64,000 bases of DNA from Croceivirga sp. (GTDB lineage: Bacteria > Bacteroidota > Bacteroidia > Flavobacteriales > Flavobacteriaceae), in the NCBI GenBank assembly GCA_028284285.1, contig JANQSA010000009.1, positions 58,323 through 122,322 of the forward strand, in the 5' to 3' direction. The translations under genes were made by a program, and so were the position numbers. Positions 15,719 to 23,229 of the stretch are shown piece after piece; positions within the stretch are counted from its first letter, which is position 1; every line of letters starts with the position of its first letter. A model generated the notes under the pieces. The model made no database searches, had not been told where the DNA came from, and saw only the letters and a program-made list of their open reading frames with translations.

Positions 15719-16882
15719 ATGAAACGACTGTTGCCGTTTTTAGTAGTGTTTAATTTCTGTTTCGCTCAAAACCAAAAGCTAGGTGTGGTTGTAGATGCTG
15801 TTTCTCAAACCCCGGTTCCCTTTGTGGATGTCTTTAATCAATATGACAATACCTTAACCAATACAGAAGGAAGGTATTTCATATTCACCGTAGCCGATTC
15901 GCTCACGTTTCGGAAGATAGGGTACAAGAAAACCACCGTCCACTTTTCAGATTTGAAAGATACCTTACGGTTAGCACCAAGTCCGTTGGAACTGGAAGAG
16001 GTAATATTGACCAACACAAAGAGTCTATGGGATAAAGTAAGGGACTCCCTGGCATCCAACTATAAGTTATCCCCCTTTAAGGAGCGATTTTTCCTGAGGT
16101 GTATTTTACGAAAAAACGGAGCAATAGTACGCTTGCAGGATATTGCCGGAAAAATACGGCGCGAAACCATGCTCTACAAAAAGGGTATGCCCCACCATAA
16201 ATCCGATTTTCAATTTGAGGTCTCTCATATGCGTAAAATTGGGGTTGAAAAGGATGAAAATGATGTCTATTTTACTTTTTTTTCCTTGTCCGAGTTGCTC
16301 TTTGAAACAATTCGGCTAAATGCTACCGGGCCAGGATTTTTACTGAAAGAACAGTTGTTTGAGGATGAAAACAAGGCAAAAATAACGTTCCAGACGGATT
16401 CTACAGCAAAGTATTCGGAAACATCCGGACATTATATCATTAATACGCGGAATAATGCCATTGAATCCGTTGTACTGAAGAGCAAGATAGATGGTGAGAA
16501 GTACTTCAAGAATGGCCCTATACGGTCAAGGACGATCGGGCGAGATCAAAGGGCTTTTTTTTCAAAATCCCCGGAGGACGATCATTACTTTCAAAGCTTG
16601 TCTACCATCACGTATTCCGTTGAGATTACCAGTGTTAAAAAGAGTTTTCGGGACATCTATTCCAGCGAATATATCCTAAAGACCTACGATCACGATGGTG
16701 CATTTGACTTTTCAAAAAACACCAACGCCAAAAGAGATATTTTTAAGTTAAAACATCCGTATGACCCCCGGTTTTGGCAGGATCAAAATTATTTACTACT
16801 CACTTCGGAAATGGAAACATTCATCCGTACAATCGGAAAAGGGGACGGGGAATTCAAGATCAGGACGAACCTTAACAACTGA
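15719..16882 (+). CDS. carboxypeptidase-like regulatory domain protein
   Basis: Exported protein of 387 residues. The signal peptide (ending FCFAQ) is followed by an N-terminal CarboxypepD_reg-like beta sandwich (about 20-100: LGVVVDAVSQTPVPFVDVFN and TEGRYFIF), the domain seen at the start of TonB-dependent receptors and of many Bacteroidota surface proteins. The rest is beta-rich with no recognised domain. There is no TonB barrel, so it is not a receptor. Function unknown. It ends on the base next to the stop of the converging MFS gene. Confidence 0.8.
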   Translation: MKRLLPFLVVFNFCFAQNQKLGVVVDAVSQTPVPFVDVFNQYDNTLTNTEGRYFIFTVADSLTFRKIGYKKTTVHFSDLKDTLRLAPSPLELEEVILTNTKSLWDKVRDSLASNYKLSPFKERFFLRCILRKNGAIVRLQDIAGKIRRETMLYKKGMPHHKSDFQFEVSHMRKIGVEKDENDVYFTFFSLSELLFETIRLNATGPGFLLKEQLFEDENKAKITFQTDSTAKYSETSGHYIINTRNNAIESVVLKSKIDGEKYFKNGPIRSRTIGRDQRAFFSKSPEDDHYFQSLSTITYSVEITSVKKSFRDIYSSEYILKTYDHDGAFDFSKNTNAKRDIFKLKHPYDPRFWQDQNYLLLTSEMETFIRTIGKGDGEFKIRTNLNN

Positions 16883-18028
16883 TCAGGATCTTTTTTGAAG
16901 ATATTGCGTGGCACCCAATACCATAAGCGCACAGCCCAAAAGTACCCAAAAGCTCGTTCGCAGGGAAAATTCTTCCGCTAAAAAACCGAGGATCACAGGG
17001 CCAATTAAAAAGCCTGAGTACCCCGTACCGGCTATAAACGCTACCCCTTGAGAAGATTCCACGCCTTCTACCTTTCCACCAATACGGAACAGCTCCGGAA
17101 CCATCACGGAGAATCCCAGTCCGTTTAAGGCAAACCCCAATATGGCCATTACGGTAAAACCGGTTAGAACACAGCAAAACCCCAATATAGCAATGATAGC
17201 TCCCAGTGCTACTATTCGTATAGAACCTATACGTTCGCTTATACCGTCGCCTAAAAATCTTCCCAGGGTCATGGTTGCCGAAAATGCCAAAAAACCCGCC
17301 CCAATAAAGGTCTCGGGAGCCAATGTGATCTCTTTTAAAAACAGTGCACTCCAGTCCACAATAGCCCCTTCACTGCCCATGCTTACAAATCCGATGAAAC
17401 CCAAAATAAACAAGGGTTTAAACAACTTCAGGCTAAAAGGCTCCTTCGCTACAGGTGCTGCTTTCAACCTAACATATTGGCTTTTAAAATAAAGACTTAC
17501 CAATAACACTAAAATTACCGTGATCCCCATGTGCAATAAAGGATTGCCGAGTACCGGGATCAAAAAACTACTTATGCCTGCCACTACTCCACCCAGGCTA
17601 AAAAAACCATGTGCGGCAGACATGAACTGTACCTTATCTTTTTTTTCCAGTTCGGTAACCAGTGTGTTCATAGCAATATCCGTCAGCCCGTTGGAGGCCC
17701 CAAATAAAAAAAGGCCTGCACAAAGCAAATAGTAGTTGGGAGCTGCTAAAGGAAGTAAAGCAAAAACACTGCTGAATAGCACACCTGACCAGGTAGCTTT
17801 CCCCACCCCCAAACGATTAATGATCCCTGAGGCTAATGGAAATATGGTAAATACGCCTAAAGACAAAAAGAAAATAGCAATTCCCAAATCTGATTTGTCT
17901 ATTCCCAATTTCTCCTTTACATGGGGAATATATACCGCCCAGGTACCAAACCATATATTCAGGCTGGCAAAAACGAAGGCCGGGGCAAAATACCGGGGAT
18001 TAGAAAGAATAAGTCGTAATGACTTCAA
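16883..18028 (-). CDS. MFS transporter (YbjJ-like)
   Basis: Inner-membrane transporter of 381 residues with about twelve hydrophobic segments. Recognisable parts are the N-terminal TM1-TM2 stretch with FGTWAVYIPHVKEKLG, the loop INRLGVGKATW, and in the second half LGRFLGDGISERIGSIR, the repeated MFS loop motif. The overall pattern resembles the YbjJ/FucP-like branch of the superfamily. The substrate is unknown. It is probably monocistronic, between a convergent and a divergent gene. Confidence 0.85.
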   Translation of the reverse strand: MKSLRLILSNPRYFAPAFVFASLNIWFGTWAVYIPHVKEKLGIDKSDLGIAIFFLSLGVFTIFPLASGIINRLGVGKATWSGVLFSSVFALLPLAAPNYYLLCAGLFLFGASNGLTDIAMNTLVTELEKKDKVQFMSAAHGFFSLGGVVAGISSFLIPVLGNPLLHMGITVILVLLVSLYFKSQYVRLKAAPVAKEPFSLKLFKPLFILGFIGFVSMGSEGAIVDWSALFLKEITLAPETFIGAGFLAFSATMTLGRFLGDGISERIGSIRIVALGAIIAILGFCCVLTGFTVMAILGFALNGLGFSVMVPELFRIGGKVEGVESSQGVAFIAGTGYSGFLIGPVILGFLAEEFSLRTSFWVLLGCALMVLGATQYLQKRS

Positions 18029-18176
18029 GGCAGATCAAATTTTAACCACAAAGAAAATAAGGTTCGCGAATATCGGATACATCAAAATATTCCAATTACA
18101 TAACATTTTATTCAATTATGAAACAAAAAATATACTTTTTTGATAGTTTTATGTCATAAAATAGAAACCGGAAGTT

Positions 18177-18998
18177 ATGGATAGACACAGCAGTTTTGTG
18201 CTCAATAATGGGGTAAAAATGCCTAAAATAGGTTTGGGAGTTCTTTTTGCAAAGAACAATGGGGAGGTTGAAAATGCAGTTATAGCTGCTTTACAGACCG
18301 GTTATCGTAAAATTGATACGGCTTCCGCTTATCAAAACGAACAAGGTGTGGGGAGCGCAATACGGCAAAGTGAAATTCCCAGGGAAAGCATTTTTATAGC
18401 TACTAAAGTATGGAACACAGAGCAGGGCTATGATCAGACCTTGTTTGCTTTTGATCAAAGCCTGAGGCAACTTCAAACCGATTATGTTGATTTGTATCTA
18501 ATACATTGGCCGGTATCCTCCAAATACAAAGAGACCTATAGGGCTATGGAGAGTATTTACAAAAGCGGTAGGGTCAAGGCTATAGGCGTTTGTAATTTTA
18601 CTATTGCGCAGTTGGAGGATCTGATGGAACACTCGGGAGTTGTACCAGCACTGAATCAGGTAGAAATGCATCCACATCTCAGTCAAAACCCATTGGTGGA
18701 TTTTGCCGATAAGCATGCTGTACAATTGGAAGCATGGCGGCCTATAATGATGGGTGAAGCCATGACCATCCCGGAATTGATAGCGATAGGGAAGGCGCAC
18801 GGTAAATCGGCAATACAAGTCGCACTCAGATGGTTGGTCCAAAGAGGGGTTTCGGTGATACCGAAGTCCGTAAACCCCAAAAGAATACGAGAAAATTTTG
18901 AAATATTTGATTTTGAATTATCCGATGAGGAAATGGGTAACATTGAACAGTTAAACCAAGATAGAAGGCTTGGAGAAGATTTGTCCCATGTGGTATGA
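18177..18998 (+). CDS. aldo/keto reductase
   Basis: NADPH-dependent oxidoreductase of the AKR superfamily, 273 residues, the usual length. The full catalytic tetrad is present: Asp47, Tyr52, Lys77 and His110 (motifs KIDTASAYQNE, ATKVWN, LIHWP). The cofactor-binding end includes VSVIPKSVNPKRIREN. It belongs to the group of microbial 2,5-diketo-gluconate or glyoxal reductase-like AKRs; the real substrate cannot be read from sequence. An AraC-type regulator begins 44 nt downstream on the same strand and may control it. Confidence 0.92.
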   Translation: MDRHSSFVLNNGVKMPKIGLGVLFAKNNGEVENAVIAALQTGYRKIDTASAYQNEQGVGSAIRQSEIPRESIFIATKVWNTEQGYDQTLFAFDQSLRQLQTDYVDLYLIHWPVSSKYKETYRAMESIYKSGRVKAIGVCNFTIAQLEDLMEHSGVVPALNQVEMHPHLSQNPLVDFADKHAVQLEAWRPIMMGEAMTIPELIAIGKAHGKSAIQVALRWLVQRGVSVIPKSVNPKRIRENFEIFDFELSDEEMGNIEQLNQDRRLGEDLSHVV

Positions 18999-19042
18999 AG
19001 TTGCTTCAGTACAACAAGTAAATAAGACCTGATAAAAAAATT

Positions 19043-19900
19043 ATGAAACCCATTTATGAGTCCATACTACCCGGTGCAAATGCTTCATTTAAAGTCCAAA
19101 GCTACAATGCAGAGGACGGCTGCGAGGCTGCTGGGTGGCACATTCACCCGGAGTATGAAATTGTTTATGTAAAGAATGGCTCCGGAGTGCTTAAGATTGG
19201 AAACAAAACCCATTTTTATAAAAATGGCGTCTTGGTTTTTTTGGGCGGCAACATACCGCATTCGGATCTGGGCAACCATGAAAAAAACAACAGCCTTGAA
19301 GTGGTTGTTCAGTTTTCAAAGGAATTTGTACATGAAAAGTTGAGCAATTTTCCGGAACTAACGGATATGGTAAAGCTAATTGAACTGTCCAAACATGTCC
19401 TGATCTTTGATAACAGCGTTAAAACGTTTCTTAGCCAGCGCTTTGAACGTTTTAGCCAATTGGATAACCAAGAAAAATTCATCAACCTGCTTTCCATTCT
19501 TAGTCACTTATCCGCCAATCAAAACCATTGCAAACTATTGAGCTTGGGGATATCCAATGAATTCCGGGAAAAAGAGACCTACCGGCTGAAAAAAATTTTT
19601 GAGCACGTCAATAACCACTATCATGAACCCATTGCGATTCATGATATTGCCATGAAAGTAGGATTAACGCCAAATTCCTTCTCTCGATTCTTTAAGAAGG
19701 TGACCAAGAGAAGATTTGTTGATTTTGTAAACGAATTCAAAATCAGGAAAGCTATTGAAGCCATGAACCAGGGAAGTATGACCATCACAGAAATTATGTA
19801 TGTTTCCGGGTTCAATAGCCCTTCTTATTTCGCGAAACAATTCATGAAATACCAACAAACCACGCCTTCTGGGTATTTTAAAAAAATGAAATCACTTTGA
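19043..19900 (+). CDS. AraC-family transcriptional regulator with cupin sensor
   Basis: Protein of 285 residues. The N-terminal cupin domain (about 15-110) shows GWHIHPEYEIVYV and the metal-site-like IPHSD; the C-terminal double helix-turn-helix (about 185-285) shows HDIAMKVGLTPNSFSRFFKK and MYVSGFNSPSYFAKQF. Such regulators sense small molecules, often sugars. It follows the aldo/keto reductase and likely regulates it or the divergent MFS gene. Its last 9 nt overlap the 3' end of the converging kynU gene. Confidence 0.92.
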   Translation: MKPIYESILPGANASFKVQSYNAEDGCEAAGWHIHPEYEIVYVKNGSGVLKIGNKTHFYKNGVLVFLGGNIPHSDLGNHEKNNSLEVVVQFSKEFVHEKLSNFPELTDMVKLIELSKHVLIFDNSVKTFLSQRFERFSQLDNQEKFINLLSILSHLSANQNHCKLLSLGISNEFREKETYRLKKIFEHVNNHYHEPIAIHDIAMKVGLTPNSFSRFFKKVTKRRFVDFVNEFKIRKAIEAMNQGSMTITEIMYVSGFNSPSYFAKQFMKYQQTTPSGYFKKMKSL

Positions 19901-21163
19901 TCGTATCCCGGCCTTTAAAATTTGACCAAAATGATACATATCTTCAAAAGAACAATAAAAAGGTACCGGAGCCAGGCGGATAACATTGGGTTCCCGCCAA
20001 TCTACAATTACACCTTCTTTCATTAAATATTCAAACAATTCCCGCCCCTCCCCGTGTAAGAATACAGAAAGCTGGCATCCCCGGTCTTCCGGGGTAATGA
20101 TTTCAAAAGTGCTTTCTACTTCCTTATCGATTTCCTGTAAGACAAACTCCAAATAACCGGTTAATAGTTTTTGCTTGGAGACCAAGGCCGGCATTCCCGC
20201 TTCTTCAAACAACTGTAAAGCCGCCAGATAAGGGGCTACTGCCAGGACAGGGGGATTACTGAGTTGCCAGGCATCCGCAGTGGGAATGGGATCAAAATCA
20301 GGCTGCATTAAAAACCGGGTTTCTTTTTTGGTCCCCCACCAGCCCTCAAAACGGGGGATATCTTTTAGCCCGTGGTATTTTTTGTTGATAAACACTCCGG
20401 AAGCGCTTCCCGGGCCGCTGTTCATGTATTTATAGCTACACCAGGCGGCAAAATCTACTTCCCAATCGCTGAGTTTTAAGATGACATTCCCCACGGCATG
20501 CGCCAGGTCCCAACCTACAAAGGCGCCTACGGATTTTGCTTTTTGGGTAATGGCGGCCATGTTCAACACCTGACCATTGTAATAGTTGACCCCTCCCATC
20601 ATAACCAGGGCCAATTCCTCTCCTATTTCTTCAATTTTAGAAATCACATCAGCGGTCCGCCAAAAATGCTCTCCCTCCCTTTTCTTTAACTCAATAATAG
20701 CCTCTTTGGGGTCTAATCCGTGGTATCTCACCTGACTTTGCAGCATATATTGATCAGAGGGAAAGGCTTTCTCCTCACATAAGATCTTAAAGCGTTTTTG
20801 GGTAGGGCGATAGAAAGAAACCATTAGTAAGTGTAGGTTTACCGTAAGGGTATTCATAACGGTGATTTCTTCCGGAGCAGCTCCTACCACTCTGGATAAG
20901 GGGTCCGCCAAACGTTCGTGATAGTCCCACCAGGGTTTCTCTGCGTAAAAATGTCCTTCCACCGCCAAATTGGCCCAATCCTTCATAATTTCATCTACAT
21001 AGTCCCGGGCAATTTTTGGCTGTAAACCCAATGAATTTCCGGTAAAATAAATGACTTCCCTGTCATTTACTCTGGGATAATTGAACCGTTCTCGTAAGCC
21101 TTTTAGAGGATCCTCTCTATCCATTTCCCGGGCAAATGCCCTGGTATTTTTAAATTGTACCAT
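19892..21163 (-). CDS. kynU: kynureninase
   Basis: PLP enzyme that splits kynurenine or 3-hydroxykynurenine into (3-hydroxy)anthranilate and alanine. About 423 residues from the ATG at 21163; a GTG at 21169 would overlap the upstream acetyltransferase stop by 4 nt. Family signatures are YFTGNSLGLQPK near the N-terminus, VGWDLAHAVGNV, the PLP-lysine region WCSYKYMNSGPGS, and the C-terminal VDWREPNVIRLAPVPFY. Together with kmo at the window start it supports a kynurenine route, though the genes are not adjacent. Probably cotranscribed with the GNAT gene. Confidence 0.95.
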   Translation of the reverse strand: MVQFKNTRAFAREMDREDPLKGLRERFNYPRVNDREVIYFTGNSLGLQPKIARDYVDEIMKDWANLAVEGHFYAEKPWWDYHERLADPLSRVVGAAPEEITVMNTLTVNLHLLMVSFYRPTQKRFKILCEEKAFPSDQYMLQSQVRYHGLDPKEAIIELKKREGEHFWRTADVISKIEEIGEELALVMMGGVNYYNGQVLNMAAITQKAKSVGAFVGWDLAHAVGNVILKLSDWEVDFAAWCSYKYMNSGPGSASGVFINKKYHGLKDIPRFEGWWGTKKETRFLMQPDFDPIPTADAWQLSNPPVLAVAPYLAALQLFEEAGMPALVSKQKLLTGYLEFVLQEIDKEVESTFEIITPEDRGCQLSVFLHGEGRELFEYLMKEGVIVDWREPNVIRLAPVPFYCSFEDMYHFGQILKAGIRSK

Positions 21164-21165
21164 CT

Positions 21166-21633
21166 TCACTTTTTCAATCTAATACGCATTTCATTGATAT
21201 GGCTTTTAAACCCGGATTTTTCATAGGCCTTAATTGCCGGAATATTATCGTGATATACCGTTAATCTCATTTCATTAAGGCCTTGTTCACGGGCCCAGTC
21301 TTTGAGGCTTTCAACGATCCGTTGATTGATCCCCTTACCTCGAAATTCAGGGGGAACATACATAAATCCCAGGTAGGCGTACATCTCATGATCCAGGTAA
21401 TGCCTGGCCTTTTTTCGCATGGCGTACCCCGAGCCCACTACCCTGTTGCGTTGTTGCGCCACAACTACTTTTATGGTGTCATCGGAAATATAATCGGATA
21501 GATTGTAATATGAAATCGGATCGGGTAAAATGGTAGGATCAAAGGGCCTCTCCGCCTTTATAAGTTCTTGTTCAAATTCCAGCAGCACCGGTAAATCATC
21601 TAATACGGCATCGCGGACAACAATTTTTTCCAT
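21166..21633 (-). CDS. GNAT-family N-acetyltransferase
   Basis: Acetyl-CoA-dependent acetyltransferase of 155 residues. The acetyl-CoA-binding segment is visible as YVPPEFRGKGINQRIVESL (motif A, R/QxxGxG/A type), followed by LTVYHDNIPAIKAYEKSGF, the standard GNAT end. Substrate unknown. The stop lies 2 nt before the kynU ATG, so the two are likely one transcript. Linkage to kynU suggests, weakly, an amine or amino-acid substrate. Confidence 0.88.
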   Translation of the reverse strand: MEKIVVRDAVLDDLPVLLEFEQELIKAERPFDPTILPDPISYYNLSDYISDDTIKVVVAQQRNRVVGSGYAMRKKARHYLDHEMYAYLGFMYVPPEFRGKGINQRIVESLKDWAREQGLNEMRLTVYHDNIPAIKAYEKSGFKSHINEMRIRLKK

Positions 21634-21657
21634 ATACCGAAAATACCCTTATTTGGC

Positions 21658-21665
21658 TAATTTTG
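21658..21665 (+). promoter_or_regulatory. -7 promoter element (TAATTTTG)
   Basis: Perfect TANNTTTG match ending 13 nt before the O-methyltransferase ATG. No -33 TTG at suitable spacing. Confidence 0.4.
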
Positions 21666-21678
21666 CTAAAACAACACC

Positions 21679-22320
21679 ATGCATTTTTTAGCGCCGATCC
21701 TGGAAACCTATATCGCTGAGAATTCTCAGCAAGAGCCCGTTTTGTTAACAGCGCTCACCCGGGAAACACATCTCAAAGTAGTTCACCCCAGGATGATCAC
21801 TGGGCATCACCAGGGGAGGGTGTTAAGCCTGCTCTCCAAGATAATTGCGCCTAAGCGCATTTTGGAAATCGGGACTTATACCGGATACTCGGCCATATGC
21901 CTGGCGGAAGGCCTCCGAAAGAATGGAAAACTGCATACCATTGACATCAATGAAGAACTATACGACCTACAACGCCGCTACTTTAACAAGAGTTCATTTG
22001 GACAACAGATTATCCAACATACCGGAGATGCTATTCAAATCATCCCGGATCTCAATGAGGTTTTTGACCTGGTTTTTATCGATGCCGAGAAAACGCAATA
22101 TGACGATTATTTCGAAGCCGCCATTAAGAAGTGTGTATCCGGTAGTATCATTTTGTCAGATAACGTATTGTGGTCCGGAAAAGTGGTAGAACCGGTAAAG
22201 AAAAATGACAAGGCTACAGCGGCTTTATTGGCATATAACAAGAAACTCAACACGGATGCAAGAGTAGAAACTGTAGTATTACCCGTCAGGGATGGCTTAA
22301 CACTGAGCCGGGTTTTATAA
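21679..22320 (+). CDS. class I SAM-dependent O-methyltransferase
   Basis: Methyltransferase of 213 residues of the caffeoyl-CoA/catechol O-methyltransferase-like family. The SAM-binding motif is LEIGTYTGYSAICLA; HTIDINEELYDLQRRYF carries the acidic ribose-binding residue; FIDAEKTQYDDYF and LSDNVLWSGKV supply metal-binding acidic and Asn residues. Bacterial relatives include the tRNA hydroxyuridine methyltransferase TrmR, so a tRNA or a small catechol could be the substrate. The last 35 nt overlap the convergent PAP2 gene. Confidence 0.88.
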   Translation: MHFLAPILETYIAENSQQEPVLLTALTRETHLKVVHPRMITGHHQGRVLSLLSKIIAPKRILEIGTYTGYSAICLAEGLRKNGKLHTIDINEELYDLQRRYFNKSSFGQQIIQHTGDAIQIIPDLNEVFDLVFIDAEKTQYDDYFEAAIKKCVSGSIILSDNVLWSGKVVEPVKKNDKATAALLAYNKKLNTDARVETVVLPVRDGLTLSRVL

Positions 22321-22858
22321 ACCGGGTATACAAGGCATAGAAGAGCAAACCGCTAGCTACCCCAACCAAAGCTCCAACTATGATATCCGTTGGGTAATGC
22401 ACCCCCACAAAAATTCGGCTTAACGAAAAGAGCACAGGCCAGATAAAGAAGAGTACCATCCATTTCCGATGTTTCCGCAAAAAAAGATAGGTCAATACAG
22501 TGATGGCAAATGAACTGGAAGCATGTCCTGAAAAAAAGCTAAAGTCCGAAGGTGATTTCAAAATACGAATAGTGGTATTCACCATAGCATCGTTATTGGG
22601 TCGCAACCTGGAAACCCCTAACTTCACCCATTGGGTCAAAAAAGTGATAAAAACTACTAAGAGCAACAGGGTAATTAGTCTGGAAGTGGCCTCCCGCACC
22701 GAAAAAGTGCTATACAGGAGGTAAATTATCAATAGGAATAAAGGCGTCCATACGGAGATTTCGGTAACTGTGGTCCAGAAATTATCATATTTTTCAACGC
22801 CCAGGCCGTTGAGATAGATAAAAGCGTTCCTATCCCATTGTAGCAGTTCTTCCAACAT
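22286..22858 (-). CDS. PAP2-family membrane phosphatase
   Basis: Integral membrane phosphatase of 190 residues with about five to six helices. The three catalytic blocks of the PAP2/acid phosphatase family are intact: KLGVSRLRP, FFSGHASSSF and SRIFVGVHYPTD. Likely substrates are undecaprenyl pyrophosphate or phosphatidate-type lipids. It begins 2 nt after the tatA stop and probably shares its transcript. The 3' end overlaps the methyltransferase by 35 nt. Confidence 0.9.
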   Translation of the reverse strand: MLEELLQWDRNAFIYLNGLGVEKYDNFWTTVTEISVWTPLFLLIIYLLYSTFSVREATSRLITLLLLVVFITFLTQWVKLGVSRLRPNNDAMVNTTIRILKSPSDFSFFSGHASSSFAITVLTYLFLRKHRKWMVLFFIWPVLFSLSRIFVGVHYPTDIIVGALVGVASGLLFYALYTRFIKPGSVLSHP

Positions 22859-22860
22859 GG

Positions 22861-23139
22861 CTATTTGGTGCTTCGGCGAATGGTGCCCGCCACGTCGTCC
22901 ACATTCTTCTTCACATCGTCCAATTCCTTCTTGATATCTTGTGTAAACTCCGTATCAATACCTTGTTTTTCTGCACTTTTTTGTATCTCTCGCTTTATAT
23001 CATCCGTAGCGTCCCGCAATTGCCGCATCCCTTTTCCAAGACCTTTGGCAATACCGGGAAGTTTGTCCGCTCCAAAGACCATGACGGCTATAAAGAGGAT
23101 AAAAACGATTTCCGCCCCACTTATGAATAACAGCTGCAT
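22861..23139 (-). CDS. tatA: TatA/B-family twin-arginine translocase subunit
   Basis: Sec-independent export component of 92 residues: one N-terminal transmembrane helix (about 4-20), the short hinge FGADKLPGIAKGLGKG, an amphipathic helix (about 30-55) and a charged tail. The FGAxKLPxxA hinge is diagnostic of TatA/TatB/TatE. It forms the pore or docking complex for folded proteins with RR signal peptides; an M15 peptidase with an RRSFLKK signal is encoded at 30648. tatC is not in the window. A TATCTTTG element sits only 4 nt upstream of the ATG. Confidence 0.9.
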   Translation of the reverse strand: MQLLFISGAEIVFILFIAVMVFGADKLPGIAKGLGKGMRQLRDATDDIKREIQKSAEKQGIDTEFTQDIKKELDDVKKNVDDVAGTIRRSTK

Positions 23140-23143
23140 ATCA

Positions 23144-23151
23144 CAAAGATA
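23144..23151 (-). promoter_or_regulatory. -7 promoter element (TATCTTTG) abutting tatA
   Basis: Perfect TANNTTTG match ending 4 nt before the ATG, which would place transcription start at or near the start codon. Confidence 0.4.
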
Positions 23152-23180
23152 GTGAGAAGTTTTATGGATACTAAAATTTA

Positions 23181-23206
23181 AAAGCCCGGTGTGTTCACCG
23201 GGCTTT
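23181..23206 (-). terminator. intrinsic terminator of the M1 peptidase gene
   Basis: 11-bp stem AAAGCCCGGTG / CACCGGGCTTT with a 4-nt loop, followed on the minus strand by a T-rich run. It lies 24 nt past the peptidase stop and separates it from tatA. Confidence 0.8.
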
Positions 23207-23229
23207 ACTTATGGGAGTATTTTAAAAGG

